Assembly (NCBI GenBank): GCA_016802295.1
Contig: JAESIW010000020.1
Span: forward strand, 5,249,872 to 5,313,871
Length of the DNA: 64,000 nt
Origin: Brachionus rotundiformis
Taxonomy: Eukaryota > Rotifera > Eurotatoria > Ploima > Brachionidae
Direction of reading: 5' to 3'
The translations under genes and the position numbers were made by a program. Positions 48,961 through 60,279 of the stretch are shown piece after piece. The notes beneath the pieces are model-generated. The model ran no database searches. It saw only the letters and a program-made list of their open reading frames with translations, and had not been told where the DNA came from. Every line of letters begins with the position of its first letter. Positions within the stretch are counted from its first letter, which is position 1.

Positions 48961-51780
48961 GTACAGGGCAGCTTCCAATGGCATAGTTCTTTTAATTTAC
49001 AAATTTTTGATTAATAAGAAAAGAGAAACATATAAAAAATAATTAGTAATGATTTTGTTTATAATTTGTATCAATATTGTTAGGCAACAAAAAATTATTA
49101 AATAATATTGAAGAGTATTGTTCAATATTAACAAGATAGGACTTCTGATAAAATGCTACTAAATGGTAAATCCCACTTTTAAATGTCATTAAAATGAATC
49201 CTCGTTTGCCCAAAGGACCGCTTGGTCGTGATGATTACATGGGCAAAGCCTTTTCACTAACAATAAATATCTTTAATTTCAGACAGACTCAAAAAGCTGA
49301 AAGGTTACCCGCAATTTGGCAAACAAGTTTCACATTATTATCGAATAAATCACATGAAGCTGTTTATTTCTCAAGTGTAGAGCTAGATTGGTTGTTTATA
49401 GTCGTCACGATTATAAAACACCAAGCCGCTCAGTATATATAATTAAAAAAATTTGTTTCGGTCAATTATTAATCAATAGATAGCTGATTTGATTCAGCTC
49501 TAAATGAATTTGGTTAGCAAATAGTCATCTGAATAACTGACGGTACTGTTTGACCATCACAAGTTTCGTAATCCATTGAGACTATTTACTAAATGAATTA
49601 AATAAAGACACAATGTTTTCAATTATCTTTAAGAATTTAAGCTATTTTGGAGCCGATGTTTGACAAACATTTCGGCACAAATAAGAAATTTGTGAGCTTG
49701 AATTTTGATTAATATCCGCATTTGGTTGAATAAGACCATAATGTCCTCGAGCACCAATGCTAATTAACTTAAAGCTTACCTAGTTGTATGTCAATCGTAA
49801 AAAATGTGCTCAAGCTCTGTTATTTTTAATCTATTAATTAAAATGTTCTCTTTTAAAAATATTTCAGGCCTAGTTGGCTTTTTAATTCAGAATGGCATTT
49901 TATTGTTTAAGACAATAGTGGGATGTGTAATTCAAGTGCTTTTCGAAAATTTTAATTTTTCTTCTATCTGAAAATACTTTTAATTTAATTAAAAATTAAA
50001 AAGAATTTTTTTGTTTCAGGTTTATAAATATAATTATCTGACCATGTTTAGATTTCTTATTGACCTGTTAAAATAAAAAAACAGGTATAAAAACGAGGTC
50101 TGTTTTGCTCATTGCATTAAGGAAAAGATGTTCAGGACAAATTTAGTTAGCTCTTTTTATTTCCCAGAGCTATTCGAACCAGCATATCTAGCTGGTCGAT
50201 GAGAATGTTTTTGTTCACTTAAAAATCTATTTTTATTAAATATTTACTTAAGTCTATGAGAGAGAAAGAGTGTATTGTTTTTAAGAATAATATTTTATTA
50301 GAGCCTTAATTGGAGTTTATTTTAAATATTTGCCCATTTCCTCGTACAATATTAACTTAATTAAGTCAATTTAAATTTTAAGGTCCAAGTGAATCGGGTG
50401 TTTATCTTTGTCCATTAGTTTAAATTTAAAAATAAATACTCTAAGTTTGTTCAATATCAAATTTTGCCACTAATGCACGTATTTAGCTCACAAGCACGAC
50501 TTTTTTTATCAACTCGCTAAGACAAGATCTTATCCCTATCTTAGGACTAGTGATGAGCAACGCGCTTTGATCATCCATTCGTAGATCTAATCTACAAATG
50601 AGCTATACATGATCGGTAGATAAACTATTCAATGATGGACAGTAAATCACAAAGTCAAACATTCCATGATTTTATTTGGTTTTAGAGGCAGATTATTTAG
50701 GTTAGAATCAAGGTGTTTAAGAAAAAGTGCCGATTAGGCTGCTAAGGAATATAAATCATCTATAATAGTCGGATATTGAGTATTTAATAGAAAAAAAGAG
50801 GGTTAATTGCTAAAAAAAGACTTGGAAACAGGGTTAAATGAGCCGAACGCGATACATGTCAAACTAAATGCTCCTTCTAAAATAACTAATGGTCAGCATA
50901 TTTTTGAATATGATTGATTTTATCGGTGTAGATCACAGCTATTTTGGATTTGACTTACCTTCTTCTTTTTCTCTTTTGATAAATTACTATACGAATGTTT
51001 GACTAATTAAGTCTAAAATAAAACAAATTAGTTCGTGCTTCCCTAGGCTCTTGAGAGCCGAAAATTGTTCATTGTTTTCAAGGTTTCATTTGATTAGATA
51101 ATAAAAACTCTTGTCCAAAGAAAATAATACATTCAGAAAACACTTTTACCGTGTTTGTACTTTTCAAGAGGATTAGTTAAATCCAGTCTAAGTGCTATAA
51201 AAAAAACGAGAATTACCACAAGGCAAATTAACTTTTATTTTCCATTTTTTTCCTAATTTTTTTTTAGATAAACTAAACAAACAAGCCATCAATTTATTCC
51301 AAATATCATCCAGTTTATTTACAATATAAGCTTATCAATTTCACATTTAACATTTATACACAAAATCAATATTATTTAATTAATTGGAAGTATGTTTATG
51401 TTTAAGAGAGTGATTAGTTAAGGCAGACAGGACCATTTCTTTACAGAGCGTGCAGAATTAAAATAAACAATACGTGAACGGACTGGATGGAGTTTATTTT
51501 TGTTTCCTTATCTATGACCCTGAAACTATTCGAGCACGTCCTTCAATATATCTAATCTAAACATGTGATAATCTTGGAATAGCCTATTTAAGATAAATTA
51601 ATTTCTCGAATGGTCAATTATCTTCGACTGGCTTGAGTGTGACTGAGAGAAGAAGATTAGCCAATTTTGCTCATTTGCTGACAACACTTGTTTTATCAAT
51701 TTTCTTTCCAAGCATCTATTTAAGCCAGCCAGACTCACCTATTCACTAATTCTAACTGCTTATGTACTCTATTATTTACA

Positions 51781-51815
51781 TATTTTATTTAAAAGATAAT
51801 TTAGGAAGGGAGAAT
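51781..51815 (+). repeat. Dispersed 35-bp repeat, copy 2
   Basis: Second copy of the segment at 48926-48960, about 400 bp upstream of the ATG of paralogue B. Confidence 0.7.
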
Positions 51816-52222
51816 TTCCATTATTCAGATTAATTTTAAAAATAGAGGAAAATTTATATTTTTAAGCAAATGTACTCCGGTACAATTTAATAAAAAACCT
51901 ATTTTTTTATATTGTTTTATTAAATTTCTATTTTTTCTGTAAATGATCTATCTATGAGTTGAATAATTTCGGCTTACTCAAATTCACTTCCATTAATCTG
52001 TTATTCTAATGTCCCAAGGTCTGCTAATAGTCGGCGCTTCAAGCCGATATATTGGTCAATCACGTGCTCCTAAGAATTCTAACTTTCTCATCCAATCGAA
52101 TCGAATGGGATGGATTTGTCTATAATTATACGGGCGGGGTTTAGAAAACAGTTTATATTTAATGAATATAATATAATTTTTTTTTTGTATATAGATTTGA
52201 ACATTCATTTAGAATTGAAGAA

Positions 52223-53161
52223 ATGTCAAATTTAATTAAATGCTTGGAATGTCGGTTAGTTGGCGCTCCACCGGCGTTCAACATGCCACCTCCGCCGGTA
52301 CCACCCGCGGAATTCATCCGACAGTTTAACCTATCTAACAAACTTATCACCGATCAATTGAGACAAATCAAGCTCAAAAAGTGTCTTGAGATTAAGAATT
52401 CAAATTTGGCTACAAATTTGAACGAGTCGAACGTTAAACGGGTCCAGTCGTCACTACTTTCCTCATCCAGCTTGGAATCAATCCTGCACAACCTCACACC
52501 TGATCAATCGTTGTACATATTCTTGACATGTTTGGTCATATTTATTGTAGTATTAATCGTAGCATTTGTTTTTATCTACAAACTAATTCGACTGAGAAGC
52601 GAGTTGAAAAAGACCTATTCAAAAAGTGCTAATTTATTGACCGAAAATGGCTCAATCAACTCAAATTTGGCCATAACTCGCTCTAGCTCGACCATAGACG
52701 ACAAATCCCAATTCGCCTCCTACAACCTGATACCGCTGTACGACTCGGCCTCGAGCAACTCAAACGTGAGCACCGCTTCCAAGAACACATCCACTTCGTA
52801 CTTGTTCTACAACCAGTTGTTCGAGTCGACCAAACAATTCATGGTTAACTCGTCCTCATCGTCGCCAAAGTCCAACCCAAGCGATTACTACTTGCACGGG
52901 GTGCCGAACAACTCCAACTTGATCGAGAGTCATCTTATCAACAGCAAGAAACTTGCCCGACCTCAGCCTCTACAAGAATATGCCGAGATTAATCATCAAT
53001 GCCACCAGATGGACAAACTTTACAACCAGTATGATGATGCGCAAAAAGTTCAAATGATTGTTCAACCAGTGTTGCCAATCAGGCATCTAATCCACTATCC
53101 GACACCAAATGGCCAAATTTTGAATGCCCAACATCTCCAAACAATGAGCTATGTGTGCTAA
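52223..53161 (+). CDS. Single-pass membrane protein with Cys and poly-Pro N-terminus, paralogue B
   Basis: Family not recognised. A single coding exon of 312 residues. C7, C10 and C54 surround GAPPAFNMPPPPVPPAEF (14-31), matching the Cys positions and the G-x-PP-x-F ... PPP-x-PP pattern of the protein at 34260-35333. The membrane segment is at about 97-120 (SLYIFLTCLVIFIVVLIVAF), followed by basic IRLRSELKK, so the Ser/Asn-rich tail should be cytoplasmic. The tail carries YAEI and a YNQYDD segment and ends SYVC. A long T tract and TATATAG at about 52180-52193 precede a short leader to the ATG and look like an acceptor in the 5' UTR. AATAAA at about 53412 is a likely poly(A) signal. It is transcribed away from paralogue A. 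Confidence 0.82.
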   Translation: MSNLIKCLECRLVGAPPAFNMPPPPVPPAEFIRQFNLSNKLITDQLRQIKLKKCLEIKNSNLATNLNESNVKRVQSSLLSSSSLESILHNLTPDQSLYIFLTCLVIFIVVLIVAFVFIYKLIRLRSELKKTYSKSANLLTENGSINSNLAITRSSSTIDDKSQFASYNLIPLYDSASSNSNVSTASKNTSTSYLFYNQLFESTKQFMVNSSSSSPKSNPSDYYLHGVPNNSNLIESHLINSKKLARPQPLQEYAEINHQCHQMDKLYNQYDDAQKVQMIVQPVLPIRHLIHYPTPNGQILNAQHLQTMSYVC

Positions 53162-56100
53162 TGTCTGTTTTAGTCAAATATTGATTTAAAATGTCCGAAT
53201 ATTTTTAGTTAATTCAATATGGAATGATATTATTAAGAGAGAGATTTTTTAGAAAATATTTTTTATTGTAAATACAACAGCAAAAACATGAACAAATTTG
53301 TACAAAATGTGTAAATACATGGATTTTAGAAATATTTTTTTGACTAATGGATTCTTTGAATTTTTCAGCTTATTTTTGTATTTAATTTTTTACTTGATTG
53401 GAAAACATGATAATAAAATATTTAATTTAAATTGATCTCTTTTAGTTTTAAATATTTGGTTAGACTAAATATTGTGCTATGACCTTCGAAATAGCTTGAT
53501 AAATTTTTCCAAGACAAATAAATACTAATTGCTCAGTGACACGTTACAATCTAATCTAGAAAAATTTTGTGGCAATAATGCACATTTGAGTTTACCAACA
53601 CGATTCAGATTGACATAAATCAGAAGTCAAAAACTCACATGTGCACCATTATCTGTTAATAGAAAAATATTTATAAATCATTAATAAATTTTAAAGGTTA
53701 TTTATAATTAGAGTGTTCACATTTTGCATTCAGCCAGTTAATATTTAACTATTTTTATAATATTTATTAATTTTATAATAAAAAATTGAAAAAAAGTTGT
53801 TTCTGGTTTGTAAAAATATTTTTAATATTTAAGCTTAATATTTTAAAATGACAATATGGTCATCAATTCTTTACAAACCCACTTGTGGAAATATGGAACA
53901 AGTTACCTTACTCAATAGCTTCAAAGCTCAAATTGGCAGAGAAATATTCAAACTGAATTCATAAAGACTGCAATAGCTAAACAAAAATTTTGCCTTGGTA
54001 TGGACCACTATACCGCAGTAACTACTAATACTACTGCTTAAGAATAAATTATTTTATTCTTAAGCAGTAGTAAAAAATTAAATTTTCTATAATTTCAATA
54101 GTTTATTAAATAATTTTAAAAGGCTTGAGCTAAAGCTCTTTTTTTTAATTTAAAATTTTTAAATTTTCTGTACAATTAGGGTTTCCTTATCTGTATTTAG
54201 GTTGTTTCGGGCTTAGGTCCAGTGAGAGAGAGGATGAAAGCAAGGCGAAGGAAGTATTTTAAGATTGATTTGTTTTTAAAAAAAGCTCAATAATATGGAT
54301 TCAATAGAGAAATATACTACTTTCAATTAAATATATCAATTTCAATGAGTTGTGGTACTTTATTAAGCCGATTGTTTGTATTTTAAGGTATCAGGATATT
54401 TATTTTCCGAATCAAATCTAGCAAAAACAAAACAAAAAAGGCTTCTGTATGTGCTTGATTCGGAAATGTAAGTCGGACTAGACTTGAGTTTATGGTCTGT
54501 GACGACAAGAGATCATTAAAGTCAAAATTGTTTTTAAATTTTGACCGTTTCGGGCTAATTAGTAAAACCATTCTCTTTGTCAATGAGTTAGGACAAGTTT
54601 TATGATAACGATTAATTTAAAATGAAACCGGAAACTTTTAAATTTTGAGCAAAATTTCAAAGCTAATTTAGAAGTGCTTTTGTATTGAGCATTTAGGGTA
54701 AATATTTAAAAATCAGGACCACTTGAAGTCAAGAACATTTAATCAAGGCTTTCACAAATGAATATTTTAGTCTCAAATTGCATTATTTATCAAAATATTA
54801 TTGAAATATCTCAACATATCTCATGAATATTTTATCTATAGGAAAATAAATCTTCAACAAACATTCGGAAACGCTAATCAACTCACTTTGACATGGCTGA
54901 TATTTAGCTGATTAGCTCAACAATGTCACGTCCATTTACAATGTAACTTAACACTCAGTGTCCCTGAGATTTAATTAACTAAGTTCTCAAAGCTAATTTA
55001 GACTCAAATTACAGCTAAAAAAAACAAAATGTTCAACTTGAATATGAATTAGGATCAATTTTGGTTATGCAAGATATTGTGGTGCACAGCATGGCATCCA
55101 GTCTAATTACACATGACACACACACAAATACATATACACAAATTGTTTTACTTAGTTTATCAAGCAATTCAATATCTATGTTTATTGCATGATTCTAATC
55201 GTTTATTTTCAACACGATAAGAATCTAGAATGGATCTATTTTAACACCAAATAATAGTTTTGAAAAATTGATTATTTAATGCATGTTTATGTAATAATTT
55301 TGTTACTTGAGAGGCTATATATTGCATAAGTTATTATAAAAACAAATTTTAATTTTAATTTAGTGTCCAGCAAGGTTTGTTTGTACAAGTTATTCAAGAG
55401 GATTATTAAATTAAGTGTATAAAACAGTTTGTTTATTTAGTGGACAAGAGTAAACATCGTGTTTGGCTACGCTTAGACTATTTTATTATTATTAATAAAA
55501 ATTAGATAAGCTTATAAATAATTCTTTGGAAAAATTTACATTATTAATGTGAGCAAAGGTTGTTTGTCTAGGAAATATTCATTATCGGATAAAGATTGGG
55601 ATTAAAATTCCATTTTGAATATTTATTGCTTTGGATAATAAAAGTCCATTTGTGTAAAGCAAATGTTGTGAAGTCTGCTCGTAGCTGGTCATCTCTTGGC
55701 ATAAAATGGCCTAGCATTTTGTTTTCAATGAAGCTAGCTCGAATGTTTAACTTAATATTTAAATTAAACCATATAAAAACTTAGTATAATAAGCAAAAAA
55801 AGCTAAGCTTGTTTGTTTGTTTGATTAACTTAAAAAAAAAACATGACTGGTGGTAATCTTAGAATAACCTTCAAATAAACACCAAATTTGCTTTATTTCT
55901 TAATCTAAATTTTACAAGCTATTCAAATAAATCCTATTAAAAAAAGTTTTTTTATTGAATCTAGTCAAATAGTTGAAACTTAATGGACTTCTAAAATGAT
56001 AATTTAATATTAGAAAAAATAATGGTAAAAAACTTCAGGTAAAGGTTTCTTCGATTGCAAAATTGTATTTTGGTCTTTGGAACTCAACTATCAATCGCGG

Positions 56101-56460
56101 GTATTTGAGTTTTTATGAGCTTTTTGAAACAGATTTTTTTAAGTACATTCAGAAAATCATAAAAACATTAATATTTGATTACTAATAATAAATTAATTAC
56201 AAATTATTTAATTACTTTAAATGATCAATTTATTAGGATTTGTATTCGAGTAATCAATTTGATTTGAGGTTTTGGTTCGTTAAACAATATTATAAACAAA
56301 AATATCTCAAATATTTTGACACTTCAACGCCATATTAATAAATTTAAATCAATATTTTTATCTAGTTAAATAAAATATTTTTGAATGATCGAAAATTTAA
56401 ACTTATCAATAACTAAAATGACAAATTAGGAATTAAACAAAAAAATAACTAATTCAAATA
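53162..56460. other. Non-coding flank 3' of paralogue B
   Basis: Contains the 3' UTR, the perfect hairpin at 54029-54072, and a CA/TA-rich patch at about 55118-55140. Composition is similar to the desert. No exon was recognised. Confidence 0.5.
54029..54072. repeat. Perfect inverted repeat, 20-bp arms and 4-nt loop
   Basis: The arms TACTACTGCT... (54029-54048) and ...AGCAGTAGTA (54053-54072) are exact reverse complements around TTAT. The left neighbourhood (GCAGTAACTACTAA) partly echoes the arm, so the structure may have grown by fold-back copying. It contains CTTAAG twice. Confidence 0.9.
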
Positions 56461-56462
56461 TT

Positions 56463-56757
56463 TTATATATTTTTCTTCTTATTCGCTCTTTGTGGAACAA
56501 AGAGGCCATCACTTTTGATTTCAACCCTTGCTTTATTCCATCTCCATTCTTCATTAACTTGCATTTTAGTCCTGGCTATTTTGTCCGATGTCGCTTTTGA
56601 GGTATCCATTGAAAGGCTCTGTTTGGTATACGTGTTCTTTTCACCACAGTTTTCAATTTTTAATGTATTGACTCGATGGTTCAGAATTCGTTCTTTTGTA
56701 TAGTTCATCGTTTGATAATAACTCAGACCAATTGATTCCTCTCTAGGCTTCCAGTGT
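56463..56757 (-). CDS. Possible terminal exon of an unrecognised small gene
   Basis: A GC-richer patch with a minus-strand open frame of about 98 codons following an acceptor-like TTGTGCAG. The hydrophilic product begins EHWKPREESIGLSYYQTMNY and ends QRANKKKNI. Composition is protein-like (charged, few low-complexity runs) and unlike chance AT-rich frames. Upstream at 56770-56880 further minus-strand sequence may be exonic, but no complete chain or start codon was found. I do not recognise the protein. Confidence 0.35.
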
Positions 56758-56899
56758 TCCTGCACAAGATCATTTGCACAGTCTAAACATTATATCCTCG
56801 GGCTAGCAGTTGTTTTCTTCATTACATGGTGAATCAGAATTAGGAATAGTGTTGGAAGAAAATCCTTGTTTAATTCTTGTTCATACTTTGAATCTTTCA

Positions 56900-58603
56900 G
56901 ATTGATCTTTTTCCAAACAATTAGTACAAAATTAATTTATTTATTAATTTATAAGTTATTAAATCTTTTCATCTTTTAAATTTTTGAATGTCAAATTGTT
57001 TAGCTAATCAAAATTTGATTTAATTATTAGTTTAATATTTTTTCACCTTACTAAAAGTATTAACAAGTTAAAATATTGATATTTTTTTTGAAACTTAGAA
57101 CATTAAATAAATATTATTCGGATCAATAAAAGAAGCAATTAATAATTTAAAAAAAATTTTAATCCTAATTTATGAGCTTTCAAAGATGGGACAAAATTAG
57201 TCAGCAATCTAATGTTAAATTTTTCAAATACCTCTCGTTAATTTTAAAATACAAACTAGAATAATTGCTACTGAATTAATTAAATGACCAAGAAAAATAT
57301 TTTACTGATTAATCTCAAAAAAAATATTTCAAAGAAAAGAAGTTTAATTAAAAGAATAATTTCTAATTATATTTTTGCATGAATGAATCTTTAAATCTTA
57401 ATTTATTTCATTTATACATTCGTATTTTCTAAATAATTAGAAAAGATTTAGATATTTTAATTTTATTATACATAAAAACTTAATATTTATCTACCTTATT
57501 TACTTATTCAATTTTGCAACTTGCACAATATATGTGGATGCAAAATGCTCCAAAAATATATTAGAAACATTTCAGTTAAGTTCTACTCGTAATAAATCTA
57601 TTTAGTTTTGGTCCATATATTAACTTTTTTAAATAACTTTATTATATCGTTTATTTAAGTCAATATTTTTCGCTAATTATAAATAATTTTTAAAAACAAC
57701 ATTTTGGTTAATTAAATAAAAATAAAAAAATAAAAGTATTGAACTGTTTAAGTTATTTATTTATCAGTTTAAAATGAATTTAAATTCTTTTATTACAACA
57801 TTGGAGAGGCGTTTTTATTAGAATTTTTATAAGAAATTAAATGGTTAAAAAATTGTTGCCTTATTCATGAATCCTACCAAAAATATATTTTATGCCTGTA
57901 ATTTGAAAAAATCAAATAGCCAGAAAATTTTTAAGAATTTAAGTTGAAGTAAGCAGCATTCAGATAAAAAAAATTATAGATATAGAAAAAATTTTTTTTT
58001 AATTAAAAACAATTTTCTAAAATAAAAAAAATTAATCATGTCATTAATTCAGAGCTTTGACAAAAATCAAAAAAAAATTATTTTTAAAGTTTACATAATT
58101 AAAATTAATCAAAATATATCCACATAGTTTTTAAAATACTTTTAAGTAAATAACAAATTTTTTTGGTAAGAGAAATCTTACAAGATAATGTATCTTTATT
58201 GCTTTATAATCTAAATTAAAATTTTTAAAAATACAATTTTTGAGGCAAATTTTTTTCCTAAAATAAAGTAGATAAAACATTTTATTTCACAAATTATTTA
58301 ATTAGTATAATTTATTTGAATAAAAAAAAATTCAAAAAATAAAAGACAAATTATAAATTCTAAAATTTTGAATCTAATTTAAAAGCCTTCACCTTTTTGA
58401 ATTAAACTCGTCATTAGTTGCCATGGCAAAATTAAATAAAACTTACAGTCAATAATGAAAAAAAAATAAAATTTTATTACTTGAAAAGAAATATCTATAA
58501 ACATATTTTCATAAGCTTGAACCAATATTTGTTACACAAATGGTATCATTTGACCAAACTTATTTTAAATATGGCAATTTTTTATTAAAATTTTTATCCT
58601 TAG
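56900..58603. other. AT-rich interval upstream of MNS1
   Basis: Very AT-rich. It must contain the MNS1 promoter and the first MNS1 exon if there is one. The best-looking ATG context (GCCATGGC at 58420) leads to a donor whose phase does not fit the MNS1 exon. Confidence 0.45.
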
Positions 58604-60097
58604 CTGACCACGGCTACCAATCGGCGTATACAGCAAAAATTCGTTCCATCTCCACCAGCTGGAGCTTCAGAAAATGAAATTCAGCATCGCAAAGATGTCA
58701 TCCGCCAGAACAATCTTGACCGAATGTACGAAAGCGAAGATAAAGTTAACGCTAAGCGTATCTTTCGCGAACAAGAGCGAATAAGACGTGAACGAGAAAT
58801 TGAAGAATCTCTGTTAAAAGCCGAGTCAGAAAGGGCTGTCAAATTAGAGACAAAGCGGCGTGAGGAAACGCTTGCAGAAGAATTGGAAAAGTATAAACTA
58901 GATGTGCTTAGGGAGAATAAAATGAGACAACAGCTAAGAGAGACCAGCTATGAGCTTAGGGAGCTAGAGTCCAAGCTCAAAGAAGCCTATGTTGCTAAAG
59001 AACGTCATGCTCAAATGGCTGAAAAAGAGGCCCAGAAATTTGACAGTCTTTTGGAAGATGCCCAAATTATGAAGCGAATGAAAGAAGAAGCTGAAAGAGC
59101 CGAACTACACCAAAAACAAATTGACCAAATGAAGCGAATCGAAATGAATCAGTACAAACAAGACTTACACAAACAATTGGAAGAAAAGGAGAACAATAAA
59201 CAAAAGGCATATGAAGAATTCCTAAAAGAGAAGCTGTTGATTGACGAAGTTGTGCGCAAAATCTACGAAGAAGACCAAAAGGAGCACGAACGCAAACTGC
59301 TTGCTCAAAAAGCTACACGCGAGTTTATTGAAGAGTTCAAAAAGCAAAGAGAAATTTGGAAAATTCAGGAAAGAGAAACCATGGAAGCAGAGAATAGGAA
59401 AATCATGGAATATGCCAAAATTCAAAAAGAAAGAGACGATACCGAGAAGGCGAACAAGAAAGCCCGTGAGGAGGCCATCGAAAAAGTCCAGAGTCGATTG
59501 TTCGAACAAATTGAGAAGGATAGAGAGGCCAGAGAAGAAATGGAACGTGTCAGACAAGAGTTGTATCTTGAGGAACAAGATGCACTGGTACGTAACCATG
59601 AAAGAGTTGAAATGGAGCGCAAGATTAGACAAAGACTTGACCTGCAAAAACAATATGAAGAACAAATGGAATATAAAAACATGCGGCAACAAGCCGAAAA
59701 AGAAGAGGAAGAGCGCATTAAGCAGCAAATGTTGGAGAAATTTGCTGCTGATGATAAGATAGAGCAAATGAATGCTCAAAAACGACGCATGAAACAATTG
59801 GAGCACAAGAGAACTGTGGAAGCCTTGCTGGAAGAACGTCGTCTCCGCATGAATATGGAAAAACAACGAGAACTAGATGAGCGCATATTGAGTGACAAAC
59901 TTGATGCATATAGAAGACAAATAATTGAGGAAGAGCGTGTCAAACTTTTGAAGGAACATGCTACTAAGCTTTTGGGCTATTTACCAAAAGGTGTTATCAA
60001 GGACTCGAAAGATTTGGATGCGCTCGGCGATGATTTTAAGAAACAATTCAAAAAACGTCAAGTTGACTTTTTTAGCGATGAAGGTTGGGCTAAATAA
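58604..60097 (+). CDS. MNS1: MNS1, meiosis-specific nuclear structural protein 1 homologue
   Basis: Ciliary coiled-coil protein of the trichohyalin/plectin-homology group; in vertebrates it is an axonemal microtubule inner protein needed for outer dynein arm docking. One exon gives 497 residues after a TCCTTAG acceptor, close to the full family length of about 495. The first in-frame ATG is at 58724 (MYESED). Nearly all of it is Glu/Lys/Arg-rich helix. Family-matching segments are ELRELESKLKEAYVAKER, KLLIDEVVRKIYEEDQ, ENRKIMEYA, QVRQELY-like VRQELYLEEQ, DKIEQMNAQKRRMKQLEHKR and, near the end, KEHATKLLGYLPKGV. About 40 sensible codons precede the ATG, so a short upstream exon or a trans-spliced leader probably supplies the start. 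AATAAA lies at 60136. Confidence 0.92.
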   Translation: MTTATNRRIQQKFVPSPPAGASENEIQHRKDVIRQNNLDRMYESEDKVNAKRIFREQERIRREREIEESLLKAESERAVKLETKRREETLAEELEKYKLDVLRENKMRQQLRETSYELRELESKLKEAYVAKERHAQMAEKEAQKFDSLLEDAQIMKRMKEEAERAELHQKQIDQMKRIEMNQYKQDLHKQLEEKENNKQKAYEEFLKEKLLIDEVVRKIYEEDQKEHERKLLAQKATREFIEEFKKQREIWKIQERETMEAENRKIMEYAKIQKERDDTEKANKKAREEAIEKVQSRLFEQIEKDREAREEMERVRQELYLEEQDALVRNHERVEMERKIRQRLDLQKQYEEQMEYKNMRQQAEKEEEERIKQQMLEKFAADDKIEQMNAQKRRMKQLEHKRTVEALLEERRLRMNMEKQRELDERILSDKLDAYRRQIIEEERVKLLKEHATKLLGYLPKGVIKDSKDLDALGDDFKKQFKKRQVDFFSDEGWAK

Positions 60098-60135
60098 TTA
60101 TTGTTGCTAATTTTGAATATTTGAAAAAAATTTTA

Positions 60136-60141
60136 AATAAA
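60136..60141 (+). terminator. Polyadenylation signal of MNS1
   Basis: AATAAA, 39 bp after the stop codon. A second candidate (CAATAAAG) follows at about 60171. Confidence 0.5.
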
Positions 60142-60279
60142 ATCTTATTATTTTGTAAATATTTATTTTCAATAAAGTTTTGCAATTTAAAACTAATCAA
60201 GTTTTAATCAATGGTCACATTAAATTTCTATATAAAATTTTATATGCTATCAATAAGTGACCAGATTAGCTTTTTCAGT

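Larger units (their letters stand above)
35334..52222. other. Gene desert of about 16.9 kb between divergent paralogues
   Basis: No convincing exon on either strand. The longest open frames (40042-40329, 49194-49442) show no family signature. Composition looks less extremely AT-rich than other intergenic DNA here, with GC-richer patches near 36.3-37.0, 40.0-40.2, 49.19-49.31 and 50.5-50.6 kb. Contents include an assembly gap with duplicated flanks (35571-36300), a 35-bp repeated segment, a small palindrome, and many TAATTA-type sites that can be expected in AT-rich DNA. Given the flanking paralogues, a shared cis-regulatory domain or long 5' UTR introns are the best guesses. Confidence 0.6.

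Noticed and set aside
49194..49442. 82-codon plus-strand frame in the desert
   Set aside because: The first 30 codons look unusual, but the rest is not protein-like and no exon partners were found.
58421..58446. ATG in good context as first MNS1 exon
   Set aside because: Its only nearby donor leaves phase 1, which would shift the MNS1 exon into a frame with an early stop.
59222..59866. 214-codon minus-strand frame opposite MNS1, and overlapping frames in 59241-59909
   Set aside because: They are antisense or frame shadows of the biased Glu/Lys/Arg codons of MNS1, with no family signature.
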